This document shows positions 11,001 to 26,000 of a stretch of 64,000 nucleotides of DNA, piece by piece. The position numbers and the translations under genes were made by a program. The notes beneath the pieces are model-generated. The model saw nothing but the letters and a program-made list of their open reading frames with translations, made no database searches and was not told the origin of the DNA. Within the stretch, counting starts at the first letter, position 1. Each line of letters begins with the position of its first letter. Source of the DNA: Tetracentron sinense (Eukaryota; Streptophyta; Magnoliopsida; Trochodendrales; Trochodendraceae); contig CM026571.1 in assembly GCA_015143295.1 (NCBI GenBank), positions 31,028,505 to 31,092,504 of the forward strand, in the 5' to 3' direction.

Positions 11001-14000
11001 TGATATATGTTTTAGAAGCAAGGGAACTTGAAAGAAATGTTGACGATATATGTCGATATCGCACTCCCCACGACGTTTACATGAGGTATTATAAATTTAC
11101 ACTATATCGTACAATATCAACGATATAGCGTCGATATCGTGCAAGATTGTGTATATTCTGGGGATAATTGGTTTTAAACTATAAAACAGGGCCAAATTCT
11201 GTTTACAACTTATTTATATTAAATATCATTTAAGTAAATGGTTTTAGGTTACACCACACATTTAAATTCAATAAAAAATATCCTAGATCTAAATTCCTTA
11301 AGAGTAAAAAAGTCAATTTTCCGGTATAAGAACAAAGTCTGCATTTTAGTGCCTTTTAGGGATTATGTCAAAATTTCAACTTTCGAGACAAGAGTTATCC
11401 TAGATCACCCAAAGTGCTCACACTTGAACTTATCCTTCTATCCCCTCTGTTTGCATGGAACTACCTTATTCCCTGGAAATGAGGTAGATGCCAAAGCAGA
11501 ATGCTCTGAACTGTTACGGGATGGAAGCATGGTTAGCCGTCTAATCTCCTCACCTTCAACCATTGCATACAATTAATTCATGAATACCTGACCGGGAGGA
11601 TGGTTTCAATCCCCACCCCTCCCATCGGTCATTGATCCTTATTTCTCAGAATTACGTCGCAGTTTTATCCGAGACAAGAATTATTTCTGTTTAACCTCTC
11701 TTTTCACCATAAAAAATGGAAAAGGGAAAAATAACAGGATGTCAACTGTCTGAGGAGTAGTAGATCTTTGGTGAAATATTTAATACTAACTTAAAAGCAG
11801 AAAAAAAGACATGCAAAAAAAATTATTAGAAGTGAATGCACCAATGTGAGAACAAACCACAAAAATGCAATTCTTTGTGACGTTATCAGAAACTCTCAAT
11901 ATTGTTAGGACACATCCCGACATGCTATTTATTTTATTTCTTTCTTCTTTTTTTGGAAGGGGGGGGGGGGGTCTGTTTTGATGAAGTAGATAAAATGCCA
12001 TAAAGAATTCCCTTGACATAATTTGGGTTCTCAAAGCCTACATGCTGACATCACTGTCATGCTGCTTAGATAAGTGAAATTTGTGAAACTGTTACCTGAT
12101 CGCCAAGAATCTTAAGCAAATCCTCCCTCTCTTTCTCCATTGAATTGCGTGAGGTACCAAAATGAAGAGAGACCCTTGCAAGAGCAAAATCAAAGTTTTG
12201 ATTCTCATTCCCGTATTTGCAACAATCTTCGGCTAACTTTCTTCCTAGGAAATGCAAGGCAAGAATTTATTTATCAGCCTTGTTGTGGATAGGAGCACCA
12301 TGCAATTGAGAACCAAAATCATACTCACCTATTTCCATTTGCTTTGAGCTTGTTAAAACAAAACCTTCAACGCCACGAACAATGTCCCGTTGAAAATGCT
12401 GCATAGTATAAAGAATTTTGAGAATTTTATCGGATAGGACTATCATCAATATAGTAGGTGAGTTGCATCATGCAACACTCATTTATTAAAATCAAATCAA
12501 CTAAATGGAACCAGAGAGCCCTGGATAAAAGCTTGATAATTGCATACCTTGGCTGCTCTAGTAGAACTATATAGATATTGAAGTTGCTGGTGGCACTGAA
12601 GTTCAGCTTCATCAGTCACAACAGCTTGATTACCAAAATGTCCCAGTTGTTTCAGCACTGCCTGCCAAATAATGAAAACTTAAATGTTACTTTAATAAAG
12701 ATGAATAAAGTTCAAAACAAATATGAAAAGAAATGCTTGCACATTATATATTGTGAAACATGTTCTTTCTGGTTCCTGTGGCAATTACAAGTGGAGAACA
12801 TGACAGGTTTAGTAGATACCAAAGAACATCTTAACAGGACCTATATTTCATTTTATCATGATTATAAATCTTCCAAATTGATGCTCCTTTTCCCAAGTTT
12901 ATTTACCTATTATTTAAGCAATGGTGGCAAAGGGACATTGGAATTCAATTAACAAATCTTATGGGGTCCTCATGACAAGACACCATATAATTCTCATATA
13001 ATAGATATTAATAAAGGTCGGGAACTTAGATTCCACAGGCCATGATGATTTTCTCTGAAAAATAACATGTTGCTCAAAAGAATCTTTAGCAGGTCTAACT
13101 TACTACTATCCTCTCTTTATAGTACAAAATTTGGTTAGAAATATCTTATTGGAAGAATGTGCTGAAAAAAGAGGTTTGCACTTCCACTTTCGATGTTATA
13201 TACTTATATGCTGTATGGATGAAAACACTGAAGAGAAGGAGCTTCTTTGCAGCAAGGATTAAAATACAGGTTTCGGGATAAGTAACGGTTTCAATTGAAA
13301 CCATCACGTATTGTTGATACCGATACATATCGAACGATATTTATAAATCTGTTTTTTTTTTTTTAAATAAAAAATTCAAATTAAACGTATCAGGCAATAC
13401 CACTACATATAAGCCAAGTCCTACCGATACATATCAAATGATAGCTATAAATCACGGTTTTTTTTATAAGAAAGGGACTAAACGAGTCCTACAAAACCGA
13501 TACATATTGCTTGAGTCTTACTAATACGTATCAGTTTCAAATGAGTCATATTCATCCCCTATTTTAAAAATATCAGTAATAGAAACGCATAGGTCTCTGC
13601 TGAAACCAATATGTAGGGACGATACATATCGGTTTGGTGATTCTTATTCCATGCTTTGCGGTCTCAATCTAGAGGAAGGAGGCTTTCTTGTTTCAATCCA
13701 CATGCTTCACAGATACAGGCCTTGTATATAGCTTGTACTTGAGTAGCTAAATGGCATTCTCCAACTTATATAGGATTGCATGCATATTGGGGATTTCCCC
13801 TTCTCTCTCTGATATATACTTCATTATTACATTTTACCGGAAAATCAAAATAGAAAAAAAAAAAGTTCAAAAAACTATAAATCTCTGGCTATAATGCATT
13901 ATGCTCCATTTTCCAAGCATCAAACAGCTTTGCTAAATTCTTGCCACCCAATAAGTAATTTCCATCATCTCAACACCACCCACTGAATAGATGTGACTCC

Positions 14001-17000
14001 AAATTGATAGAGGACACATCTCTTCGTCAATTTAGCCCTCAAAGATCTGTAGTCTGTTACATGAGTGCCTCACCAAATTCACAAAGAGAAAATAGCATAC
14101 TGCTAAGACAGTTATACGGCTACTGATAAAATAGTCACCTGGCCACTATTAATTGTTTGGATACTATAAAAGTCCCATCTTGCTTCTTCCAAAGATTTCA
14201 AAGACAAAAGAGATGCCCCTTTACCATATTGAAGACAAAATGTCTTTGGGAAGAAATAAAAAAGAAGAATCTCCATTTGTTGGATTTTTTCGTCTTCCTT
14301 ACTTATTTCTAATTTGCTAGATCAATTGTTGGATCTCAGCACCTACTTCTTGTCGTTTAATAGAAGCTCGTTTGTGGCCCCATTTACTTGTACTTTTTTT
14401 TTTTCAAGAAGGCACAACCAACCCCTTTTCTTTAGTTTGTATCTGTTAACAGGTTTATTAGTGAAAATAACAAATATAGGAATGTCCAAGGCCTATTTCG
14501 TAGTTACCCAAGAACATGGCAACCTCCGTCATAAACTCTCTAGGAGATCGTACCCATCAATTCAACACTTCCCCACCATACACCAAATCTATCTTCCTCC
14601 TCACTTCTAATCCATGCCGAATATGGTTTAAAATATCGATATGTATCGACCAATACGGACCGATACGTATTCTATTTGGAGCTACCCAATACATTGGTAC
14701 GGTGGAAAAAAAATTTCCACTATATCGGGCCAATACAGGCCCGATACACTCGATATGTGGATTTTTCAGTTAATTTTTTTTCTCCTTCCATTTACACTAG
14801 GATCCGCAATACAGACCTGATACACACAACTTATTTACATAATATATTATTTAAATAAATGATTTTAACTTAATTTTACTTTCATTTACTTTAGATATTA
14901 ATATGTAAATAAGGTTATCCCCCTGGTTATGATGCCCCAGCCCAGCCCTATTTATCAGGAGCCACTGGTTATGATGCCCCAGCCCAACCCTACTTATCAG
15001 GAGCCACTGGTTATGATGCTCAGTCCCAGTCTTCGACTGACAGTTATGGACAAATCACGACTCAGCAGCAGACATATGTACAAATGTACCCAGGCATGTA
15101 CCGCACGATGATGACTTGGACACAGTGGTGTCATCATGTCTGGACTACTTATAATGTATCACTCTACTCAATTCCTGATCCCACAATGATAAATTATGAG
15201 CCGGCACAAAGCTCAATATGGTATTAAGCTTCTATCATGTATGTAATTTGATTTGTGAATACAAGGGTCTATGCATTTTCATATTTGATTTATGAATGCA
15301 AGTAAGCTTCTATCACTTAGTTAAATAACTATGGTTTGTATTTTCATACATATTTGTCAATGCACACGCCTTTTTTAACTTATAAATTTGTTAACTCTCA
15401 TATGTATAATTATAAATGTAAATGGAGGCCTTCATTTAGTTTGTTTTTAGCTTATATTTGCATTAAAATAGGTTTTAGGCAAGGTATCCAAGTTTTTTCT
15501 TGCGTATCCAAGCTTTTTTTAGCGTATCCTGAATTTTTCCGCCGTATCCAACCGATAGGTACTGATACACCGATACGTATCCTACTTTGGACTTACCGAT
15601 ATGCTAACCGATACCGATATTTTGAACCATGACGCCGATAAATATCCATTAATATTTAATCCAAATAAAAACAAATCTATAGTCTATCACCGATAAACCC
15701 AACAACAGCCTAATTATCAAAAAAGAAATCCATTTCTAGACAACGAATACCCCTTACATTGGTCCTCAAAACAAATCAAATATCATACACAAATTCATGT
15801 TGAGCCTATAGATTTAAAACTGGGAGGAAAATTGAGAACCTACATGACAATAAGGGAAAAAAATGTCCGTTAACCATCTCTAACAACCGGCAATTTGTGA
15901 AGATACGGTCTAAAGGACCTTGGTTATGCCAATGCATAAACTCCAAAATATGGACTGCAAGCATGTAGTCCCTACTGTCGCCCCTCTTGTTGAAAGATGG
16001 ATTGCAAGTTGGATGGCACACATGCAATCCATCTCTCAACAAACCAACCTCCATCTCTCTCCCTTACTACAAAAACAGGTTGAGACAAGGAGTTCATTCA
16101 GTTGGCTTATACTCCACAGCACATTGCTCGTTTTAGAGAGTTATATCCGACGAACACTTGCCTATGCATTTACTTGTACTTCATTTTCTTCATTTAATTA
16201 CATAATTTTTTCCATCGAAAAGAAAGATAAATTCAATATAAGAGAACTACGGGAGGATAATCCTTCAAAAGGTGCTTTCTTTATTCTTTCCAATCATTTA
16301 CTAAAAGAAACAACATAAAACATATTAATAGAGTAGAAACCTAGGGTTTGTAGAAGAGAAGAATAGAAGATGAGAAAGAATGAGAGAGGAATAGTGTTTT
16401 TGAATTAATTCTCCAAACTCTCAAGATCTCCTTTTATATCACAGATAAGATGAAAGGATATAAATATCCTTAAATACAAATAAGACAAGAAACAATAGCT
16501 AACTATAAAATAACTAAATAGTAAGGAGGTAATGAACTTATTTAGACGGCCCATTACAACAAATAGCTATAAAATTATGCCAACTATGCATTCCATGCTA
16601 TAAAATAATGATACATTTCCTAATGTTTTGGTACATTTTTTCCCTTCATACCGAAATGCTACCTTTTAGTCATACAAATCACAAATTTGGTCAACATATA
16701 TGGAAATGTTGACCTGTTGGCCGAATAATAACATTTCAATACCCAAGTGTGTAGAAAATACCTTATGTAGGGGTATTTTGGATAGTACGAGTATACTGAT
16801 GTCATATTTGTAAATAGTCAGTATTGCATGTGTATTTCTCCAGTATATTTAATATATAACAGAGGAGCGAGAAAATCTCCTCACATTTCCCCTAATCCTT
16901 CTCTTCTTCTTCCTCTCCCAACCCTAACCGTTGATCTACACAAATCAACTTGGTATCGGAGTAAATTTATCTAAGGGGAGTATATAAAGCAAAGCAAAGA

Positions 17001-20000
17001 GAACAAAAGGGATAAGTATACTTGTTGACGTTAGATTGTGTTAGTGTCCGTATGGTCTGTCGTCATCTAACGTACCATCGATGGTCGAATCTCAATTGTA
17101 AATGTTTTTTTAAGAAAGTTTGATTTGATGAATTTTTTTAAGAGAGTAAAGGAATGAATGAACAGAATCCGAAGCGACTGTGGGTGGTGGGCGAAAGGAG
17201 GGTGGGCTAGGGCTGAGGTAGGGGAGGGGCACTTGAACCAAAGAAAGCTAGTCGCAAGGTGCAAGGCTTGTATGTAAACGTAGTAGAAATAGAGAATGAA
17301 TCTTCATGTGGATTGGAGTTGCTTTGAGAAATTAATGATAATTTTTTCGGAAATTGAAGAAAATTAAAAAAATCCAAATATAATGTTTTCTAGCCACCAG
17401 ATTCGTATAAAGATTTTTATTTTAACTTTGATCAAAAGCGGATGCACCATTCTTTATGTTTGATCTATTGTTGGAGATGGTTGTAGATCGTTTGGACCTA
17501 TATTGAAGTTCCGGTGATCAAATTTTCAGGCTATATTTGCTGTATTTATTGATTATTGGTGTTTTGGTAAATAAAATGATATGTTTGTGCTACTTCGGAT
17601 TTGGAACAGGTTGTTAATCGTATTTTGGGGATTGTGGTGTGTTGAAGAACTGTTTTTTTTAAAAATGAAATCTAGGAATCTAAACATCCGTACTATTGTG
17701 GAGTTTAATAAGGCCCTTATGAGAAAACGGTTATGGAGGTTTGGGAGGAAAATGAGTCTCTGGAGGAAAGTTATCATTGCTAAGTTTGGCCTAAAAAATG
17801 GACGGGAATCAAAAGATGCGAAAGGATCATATGATGTAGGTATGTGGAAAGCAATCTTGAATAATCGTTTGAAATTTTATAAAACTGTCAAATTTAGGAT
17901 TGATAATAGGTCAAAGGTAAGTTTTTGAGATGATGTTTGGTGTGGTGAGACCCCCCTTAGGGTTGACTTTGGGAATCTTTGGTTGCTATCTCTGAATAGT
18001 GATCTGGCGGTGGCCTCCTGAATCAAAGAGGTTGCCTCATCTTTCGTGTGGTCACCTAGGGTTAAGCATAACCAGTGTTTTAAAAAGCGTGTGAGGCTTA
18101 CACCTTAAGCTCACTTCAAGGCGAGGCCAAAGGAAAACACCTTGAGGCTCAACTATAAAGCTTAAATCCAATAAAGCTCACGCCTCAAAGTGTGAAGCTC
18201 ACATGAGGCACATGCCTCATGCCTAAAGGCTTGCTTTATGTCTATGAAGTACACCTCACAGATTAACTAAAATTAGGGCTCTAACCATATAACTGGAGAC
18301 TTTAAATGTCGATTTTTTTAATATTTTGTTTTTAAATTTGTTATTTGTTTCAACTAATAATAAATAAGACTTTATATATTTAAGATAAGGCATTGAAAAT
18401 GTTTAAGATAAGACATTGAAAATGAAGATGATGATAATATTGGTTTCAACTGTGACGCCCCGAACCCGCGCCTAAGGAATCAAGTTCCGAGACGCGTGTC
18501 CGTTCGTCATAACCACGTATGCGGAAGACTTTACCCACGAAAATGCGGGAATTTTGAACTTTTCTTATGAGCTTACATAAGCAATAACAACTGGTCATCA
18601 CAATAATCCATCATAAGCAAATGTCTTACCTCACTAGCTACAGTAGTCTTAACTTTTGACGCCACAACTGCACCGATATACCTCCAGACTCTAAAGTGTA
18701 ACTCTTTGTCAATCGGTAACCGCTTCAGAATCTGAAGACATAAAATGAGAAATGAGTCATAGAGCCCAGCAAAATCCACAGCTCATCTAAACTATTTTTC
18801 ACATAATAACATTCATCAATAATGATATAGTAGTACAATACAATTCTCATATTATAATAATATGTAAAATAATAATATCGTAATTCGTGACCCGAGGTCA
18901 CTCGGGGCTATCTCACCCTATTCGAGGTTCCCAACCTCTAAGTTGTCAAATTCATCCAGTCATTATCCACGACACCAGGTTACCGTTTCAGATAACCGCT
19001 CACACTTTATCCTTGAGTCCACGGACTCGATCGACTAGGCCTTCGCCCGTGTACAACCTCTATCCATGAGTCCACAGACTCACTTATCAACCAATCGGGA
19101 CTTCTCCCGATTATAACCAATCATTAGGTATGTCAACCCAATTAATCCTCGGGTCTTCACCCGATAATTGCCAGGAACAATACTTCTGACACATCACACT
19201 CTGTCAGGAACAACACCTCTGACATATCACACTCTGTCAAGAACCACACCTCTGACACTTACTTTATATTTTCCCTCTATGGGAACACCGACACACACAC
19301 AACCACATTTGTCAGGAAACACATCTGATTGCCAGGATATACATCTGATTGCCAGGATACACATTTGATCAGCCAGGATACACATCTGATAGCCAGGAAA
19401 CCCATCCAACCTGTCAGGAAAATGAAACTCATCTGACAAGCCAGGGACGCACCTCTGACTAACAGGAAACACCTGACCACCACTGACCATCAAGAAACAC
19501 CTGACCATCAGGTACACATCTGACATATCACTCTGTCAGGCATAACACCTCTGACATGACACCCTTATCAGGAAACACATCTGATTACCAGGAACACATC
19601 TGACCTGTCAGGAATAACACATCTGACATGCCAGGAACACCCATCTAATAACCAGGAAACACCTCTGACATCAAATCCTGTCAGACACAACTCCTCTGAC
19701 ATCAAATCCTATCAGGCAAAACACATCTGACATTAACCTCTGTCAGGCACAATACTTCTGACATTAACCTCTGCCAGGCACAACACCTCTGAAATTAAAT
19801 CCTGTCAGGCACAACACCTCTGACAGCTACCATCATATATCATCACAGCATCTGTTGGGTGCATACCTGCTGACACAGGCTAATGCCCCCTCAAGGTAAC
19901 ATAATTGAGTTCGTAAACTTAATACATCACTGGGTCCATAGACCCCAATCCAACCTTGAGCCTATGACCCAATGCCGTCCTAACTCTCCTGAGTATCAGT

Positions 20001-23000
20001 CACGGAGGAACCCGGGCTCATAATAGATACCACATCTCCGGACTTAGCCAAAGAGGGACCACAGACAGCATTTCACGTAGGTTAAGTTTTCTAACCATAG
20101 GAAATCCCCAATTATTCAAGCCCTCCTTGAATAATTGAACCAGTTGGGCCTCACGCTCGTGGACCAAGTCCGATAGTATACCGTTCCGGTGTGGAACATT
20201 ACCCGGCCGATGGATCATTCCATCGCCTTACTATGTCCCAACAACATCACATCATACACAAAGGTTGTCTCGAGATGGGACTTTTACCATGCCAATGGAC
20301 CTCCCATTGCCTTAAAACAAACATCACATCATACAAGAGTAGTTCCGATAGTTAACTTAACCAGGCCAATGGACCTACCATTGCCTTAAAACAAACATCA
20401 AGTCATACAAGAGTAGTTCCGATAGGGAACATAACTAGGCCAATGGACCCTACCATTGCCTTACAATGTCAAAATCACATCACATCACACATATAGAAGC
20501 CCAGTCAGGCTCTCATAACTTCCTACGGTCGATCGCACTTCCCCTACGATCTATCGCAAATCACACTGAGCCTAAATTCCGAGCTAGAAACAGCCCGAAA
20601 CCGAGGGTTCCATCCCTCTGCTCTATTTTTACTCTCATCCATCTCATCCATACATCATTCATAAGGTCTCCGACCTTTTTTCATCCACACATAATATCAC
20701 CTAACCATTCCACATAATTAAAGTAGCTTAAATAAGGGAAAAAAGAAGAGATGGAGAGAGATTTTACCTACTACACGACTTTCGAGGCTCTAGATGTTGA
20801 AATGGTCGTCGCCAATGCGATCAGAACGCTGGAAAACCTCTAGGTGAACCGCCTCTCTCTAACCTCCACTTTCTCTAGAATTCTCTCTACACGCCAATCG
20901 AGACACCGGAGAGAAAATCGGACGTTGCCAACGTGTCGGGAACGTCGAAAAACCCCAAGGGGACCTCCCTTTCCTTTTTCTCTCTTCCTTTCTCTCTCCT
21001 CTTTCTCTCTCTTCCTTTCTCTCTCCTCACTTTCTCTCTCTAAGAATTCTGGGCAGAGCCTCCTTTGCTGTCCAAAACATGTAAATGAAGAGGTCTGGCC
21101 CCTTTTTTAAAGACCATGGGTCATGTGCATGGCACATGACCTCCCTTGATGTGACTTGTTGACCAAGTCAATACTTTGACTATTTGACTCGATTCCCGAT
21201 TTCTTTGCACTTACGGCCTCTGAAACGTTATCAAACGAAGTCCGATTTTGACGAAACTTCAGGCGACCAAACTTAGGGTAGCTCGACACCCACTGTAAAA
21301 ATTTCAGGGAAAAATACTGAATTTTGACAGTTGCACTTTTGTCCGAAAGAAAACTGCAAAACCCACTAATTTCCTGATTTCAGACACAAAATAGGCCGCC
21401 GTTTCTTCGTTTGAGATAACTAACTCCCGAAACGACAGAAGTTAGTTCCCACAACCGACTGGCACGCGCTGGTATCAGCCGCACGGATTTCTATTAGGAT
21501 CCCCAAGAAATATTGAGTCCCACTTAATTTCTGGAAATCTGAAAATTTCCCGTTTTCTTGATTTTCTTATATGATATGACCCTGCGGTCCTGCGAAACGA
21601 TACCTGACGGAACCAATACGACAGGTGAAGGTCCCGGTAGTCGACCAACACACTGTGTGTGGTTTTCGAGAAGAAATACTGAGATTTTATCGGTACAACT
21701 CAATCCCGAGTAAAACTCACTTTTCACAATTTAATTAAATAATTAACTTATTAACCCCAATTAAGGACCAATAAACCCATAATTTTATTATATTAAAATC
21801 TTGGGGCGTTACATCAACCAACACTTAATTTATTATCTTTAACATATTTAGGCTTTTAAAAACCTTTTGAGTCTAATTCACACTAAATTCCCCAGCAGAT
21901 ATTGCAAATATTTGAAGTCACCGACCTACAATGTAGTTCACGACTTCTTTGCAATATTTTTATTAAAAATTCAAATTATCCACATGAATTGACGATTAAA
22001 CATCATCTTCAATATGTATATAAACAAAATGTAAATCTACACTTTAGCATTTTCTTGCCCTTCTTATATTTATTTTCTTATAGTTAAATAATTTATATAA
22101 TACTTCTTATATATATGTGAACACGCACACACACAATGTACTCAAATACAAATATATGTATGCATAACTCTCTCTCTATATATATAGTATAATCTCTTAT
22201 TAACTTTTTGAATTTTTTTGTAATGTTTTTATATTTTATTAATTGTTAAAATGAGAGAGCATGAGGCTTTTTTTTTTTTTGCTCGGTAACTAGTAGTGAT
22301 ATATATAAATTTGAAAAGAGTAACTATATCACAAGGTTCACCAAAGTAAACCAAGAAATAACATACGAAGAGCGAGAGCAAAGTATAACAAAACAAGCCG
22401 CTAGCAACTCATCACAATACAAAAGTGTTCCCCCAGGGATTCCCACCATCTTTCCCTGCTGAACCCCAAGCAGAGATAAGTGAGCGAACCCAAGCCTGGA
22501 TCCAAGGTATAGGCAAGGACGATTTCTCTAACACCCTCTTATTCCTCTCCTTCCAGGACGACCATGCTATCATTCCTAGGAGGAGAAGCCAAACTGCCCC
22601 CGCTGGCACTAGAAATGACACTGACAGCCAACAAGATAAAAAGCTCCGAAAGGATCCTAGAAAGATCTAAGGGAGCCTGAGGCTTGCTTGTGAGGCTTAA
22701 GCCTCACGCCTTGAGGCTTATGCCTCACGCATCTTGAGGTCCTAATGTCTCACCTCACGCCTTCATATTTTAAAACACTAAGCATAACCTACATGATTGG
22801 GAGGTACTTAATCTCTTTCGTCTAGTGAGTCATCTGTCCTCTGTCACCCATTTTCCTCAGTGGGAGGATGCTCGTTTATGGTCTAGGGATACTAAAGGTC
22901 GATTCTCAGTGAGATCATTTTTTTAATCTTTGCAGGTCAATTTTAGCTCGCCTTTTCCCTATCAAGTTGTGTGGAATCTAGGTATTCCGTCGAAAGTATC

Positions 23001-26000
23001 ATTCTTCCTTTGGTCGGCATCATTAGACAAGATACTCAAATGCAATCATTTGAAAATAGATGGTGGAGGTTAGCAAACCGATGCTTTATGTGCCAAAGTC
23101 CAGAGGAGTAAGTGAATAACTTATTGTTACATTGCCCCTTTGCTTCAATTTGCAGAAAGTTCCTTTTCCGATTAAGGATCATTTAGATCTTTTCTTAGTC
23201 CTTTTGGGATTCCTTATCTGGTTGGTTATCGGTTTCGTTGGAGACTCCCACTTCAGTGGTATGGGCTATGTTGTCGGGTGCTATTGGGTAGGCTATATGG
23301 ATTGAAAGAAACAGAAGAGTTTTTGAGGATTTAGCCCAAGGTTGTGAAATCGTAGTCAAATCTCAAATCGTTTTAGGACCGATTCAAATAGTAAATCGTA
23401 AGATTCAATCCGATTCTTTTAAAAATTGTTTAAAAAATACTTGATAAATCAGAAAAAATGGAAAAATCCATTATCCAATAGATTTCATTCATATTTATTG
23501 ATAAAAGCAAGTAATGAACATTTCATAGCATACATTATACACATTGTGAATGAACTCCATAAAAAGAAACATAATGTTGTATGAGATCAAGTATCAAAAA
23601 GACTTGTATATTTAAAAAGACTAATAAAATAAACTATCACGTATTCCAAGAGTCCAACTCCAACCTCTTTCTTCTTCCTCATTTCTACTATCTTCTTTCT
23701 CTTTTTTTTCCTCTTTCACAAAAATAGAGAGAAAACCCTAACAAGGGTTTTGGCATGTCTGCAACAGGGGTTTTCTCGTTTCTTCTTTCTTCTTAAAAGA
23801 CAAAGTACTTTTAAGAAATTGAAAGAAGAAATTAAAAAGAATATTTTTAAGTATCAATCCATAACAAAGATTTCATGCTCGAATTGCATGAATCGTACAA
23901 TTTGAATCGTATATCGCACTTTGAATCCTACATCAAATGGGATTTAACCCAATTAGTATTTCCACTTGTGATTTGAATCGTTTTACATGCGATTTGATTC
24001 AAATAGTACAATTTGAATCACAAATCACAACAATTTAACAACCATGGTTTAGCCTTCTCCAATGAGTATTTTTACACTATTGTGCGACAGCTCCTCCATT
24101 CCTAGTGTGCCATCAGGAAGGATTTTGAGGAATGGATCACTAGGTTTTGACTATACTAGATATCGTGCTTTTATCCTTTCTCCCTCATCTCATTTGTGTT
24201 AGTTTTAGTCTTCTTGTTCTTGGTTCATATTGCTTGTGAACCTCTTTTTATCTTTGTATTGTTTTCTATCTAGGGGTGGAGCTAAGGAGGGGCTTGGAGC
24301 ACGTGCCCCCCCTAAACATTTGAAAACAAAGTTACATATTGGCATAGCGAGATCGAATCACAGCCAATTGCGATTGAATTCAGGGAGAGTTCAATCGCAC
24401 CCATAGGCCAACACGTGTCACTTTTAACCCCTATTAATCGTGGTTAAGATTCACTAACCCTTGGGGTTCGACAATATAATATTAGTTTAAGAAATATATT
24501 TAACTCTAGTTAAGAATTTTTAACCCTTAAGGGTTTATATTTTTTTAATATTTTTTAAAAAACTAAAGTTATATTGTTGAACTCCAAGGGTTCGTGAATC
24601 TTAACCACGGTTAATAAAGGATAAAAGTGTTAGACATATGCCCATAAAAGCCATTCCAGATTTGTATTAATCTACATTATTAATATAGCATCTTTAAATT
24701 CACACATTGTCTTCTGCATTGGGTAATATATTATAAAGTATCTCAAAAGATGAGACTACTTTGTCCCTTAGGTAACATTGTAGGAAAACCATCCAGTTGG
24801 TTTTGAACCAAATGTTAAGGAGATATGGTTTTCCGGTTCCTTGTAGACCTAGAATTGTTCTAAGTTATTTAGGATACATCTGGAAAATGTATTCCTACTA
24901 ACTTACACATGGTTAGTTCCATAAGATAGAAAGCATGGGAGCCCTAAGCCTAAGTAATAGTATCCACCCTTAGAAGATAGTTTAGCATCACCCTACCGAT
25001 GAGTCTGGAGGAAATCGATCTAGACTATCCTCTATCCAGATAGATATGTCCCTATGAGCGACTACGCCGATCTTTATATGTTTTGGCCACGTCCGTTTCC
25101 GCTCCAGTGCCCAACGGGTCCGCAGATGAAGCACCCTGCACTCCTGGTGGCAGGTTGTTCCTTTCCTTTGCCATGGAATGACTTCCATCAGTCCTCCTTT
25201 GAGTGAATCTCAATCACTAAGAGAAGGGTCTCTTGACTAAGATGTGGCTATAAATAATAGGTACTTATATTGAAACAGGATCGCATAGTGAATACCCTAT
25301 TGTAAATGTCCCTTTTTTGGGGCCTTTTTTATATTGTCTTGTTTTTTTTTCCTATTGGGCCTTGGGCCCATGTAAGTTTATTTCCTTTGAATAAATAGTC
25401 CAAGTAGAGAAGAGAGGGAACGAACTCTCATTCTCTTTCCCTCTTCCTTCTTCCTCTCTCCATCTCTCCATCTCATTCTCAAACCCTAACAAGGTTTAAC
25501 CATGTTGGTATCAGAGCAAGGCTTACCAAGGTTCAAGTAAATCAACTAGGAAAGAACAGAAGGAGCCAGTGACGTCATCAGCCGTACGGCCTAGGGCCTC
25601 CATGGGAAAGGTTTGAAGGTCTTCTCTTATACATCTTGATTTTAGAATTTTGTTTTAATCTATTCTCATGTGATGTGAAGAAATATTGAAGGAGTTATGT
25701 GGTTTTTTCATAAAAATTAGGAAAAAATACACGTTTCAACTCAGTGATGATTGTGACTGTATAAACTGTTTTTAATGTGATCTATCACACCTCTTTGGAA
25801 TGTTTTTTTGGTACCTTTCATCCTAAAGTGGTTTCATCTCATTATATAAAGTATTGAGGGAGTTGTAAGTTTTTTTCGACCACTTTGGGCTACCGATTTT
25901 CTCTGCAAAAATTTTATTTGTGATGTTTAATGCATGAAAAGGGTTGGACAGTCCCTTCGTTGGATTCCAAAGAGTTTGCCTTGTTGTTTGAGGCTTAGAA

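Larger units (their letters stand above)
18451..21813 (-). mobile_element. Solo LTR, 3.36 kb, gypsy-like
   Basis: The block begins TGTGACGCCCC and ends GGGGCGTTACA, so it has TG...CA ends with near-perfect inverted termini. A 5-bp duplication, tcaac, flanks it (18446-18450 and 21814-21818). There is no internal coding, primer site or second LTR, so it is read as a solo LTR left by recombination. Orientation is a guess from the A-rich TTTAAAAAAGGGG motif on the minus strand near 21105. The family assignment rests on the termini, which resemble the LTR start at 48347. Confidence 0.75.
18074..22779. mobile_element. Non-autonomous Mutator-like (TIR) element with nested inserts
   Basis: Ends are a perfect 12-bp inverted repeat, AGTGTTTTAAAA on the left and TTTTAAAACACT on the right. 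A 10-bp direct repeat, aagcataacc, flanks it at 18064-18073 and 22780-22789 (11 bp if the adjoining T is counted). Subterminal regions are dense in GTGAGGCTTAAGCC-type motifs in both orientations. Without its inserts (solo LTR and LINE scrap) it is about 0.9 kb and carries no transposase. The duplication length suggests the Mutator superfamily, but this is an inference. Confidence 0.72.

Noticed and set aside
19160-19835. CRISPR-like array
   Set aside because: Units are short, variable and directly tandem with no unique spacers of constant length, and the context is a plant LTR.
22412-22621. Small host protein on the minus strand
   Set aside because: The W-x2-W-K-E-R-N motif, poly(A) tail and target duplication show a truncated LINE.
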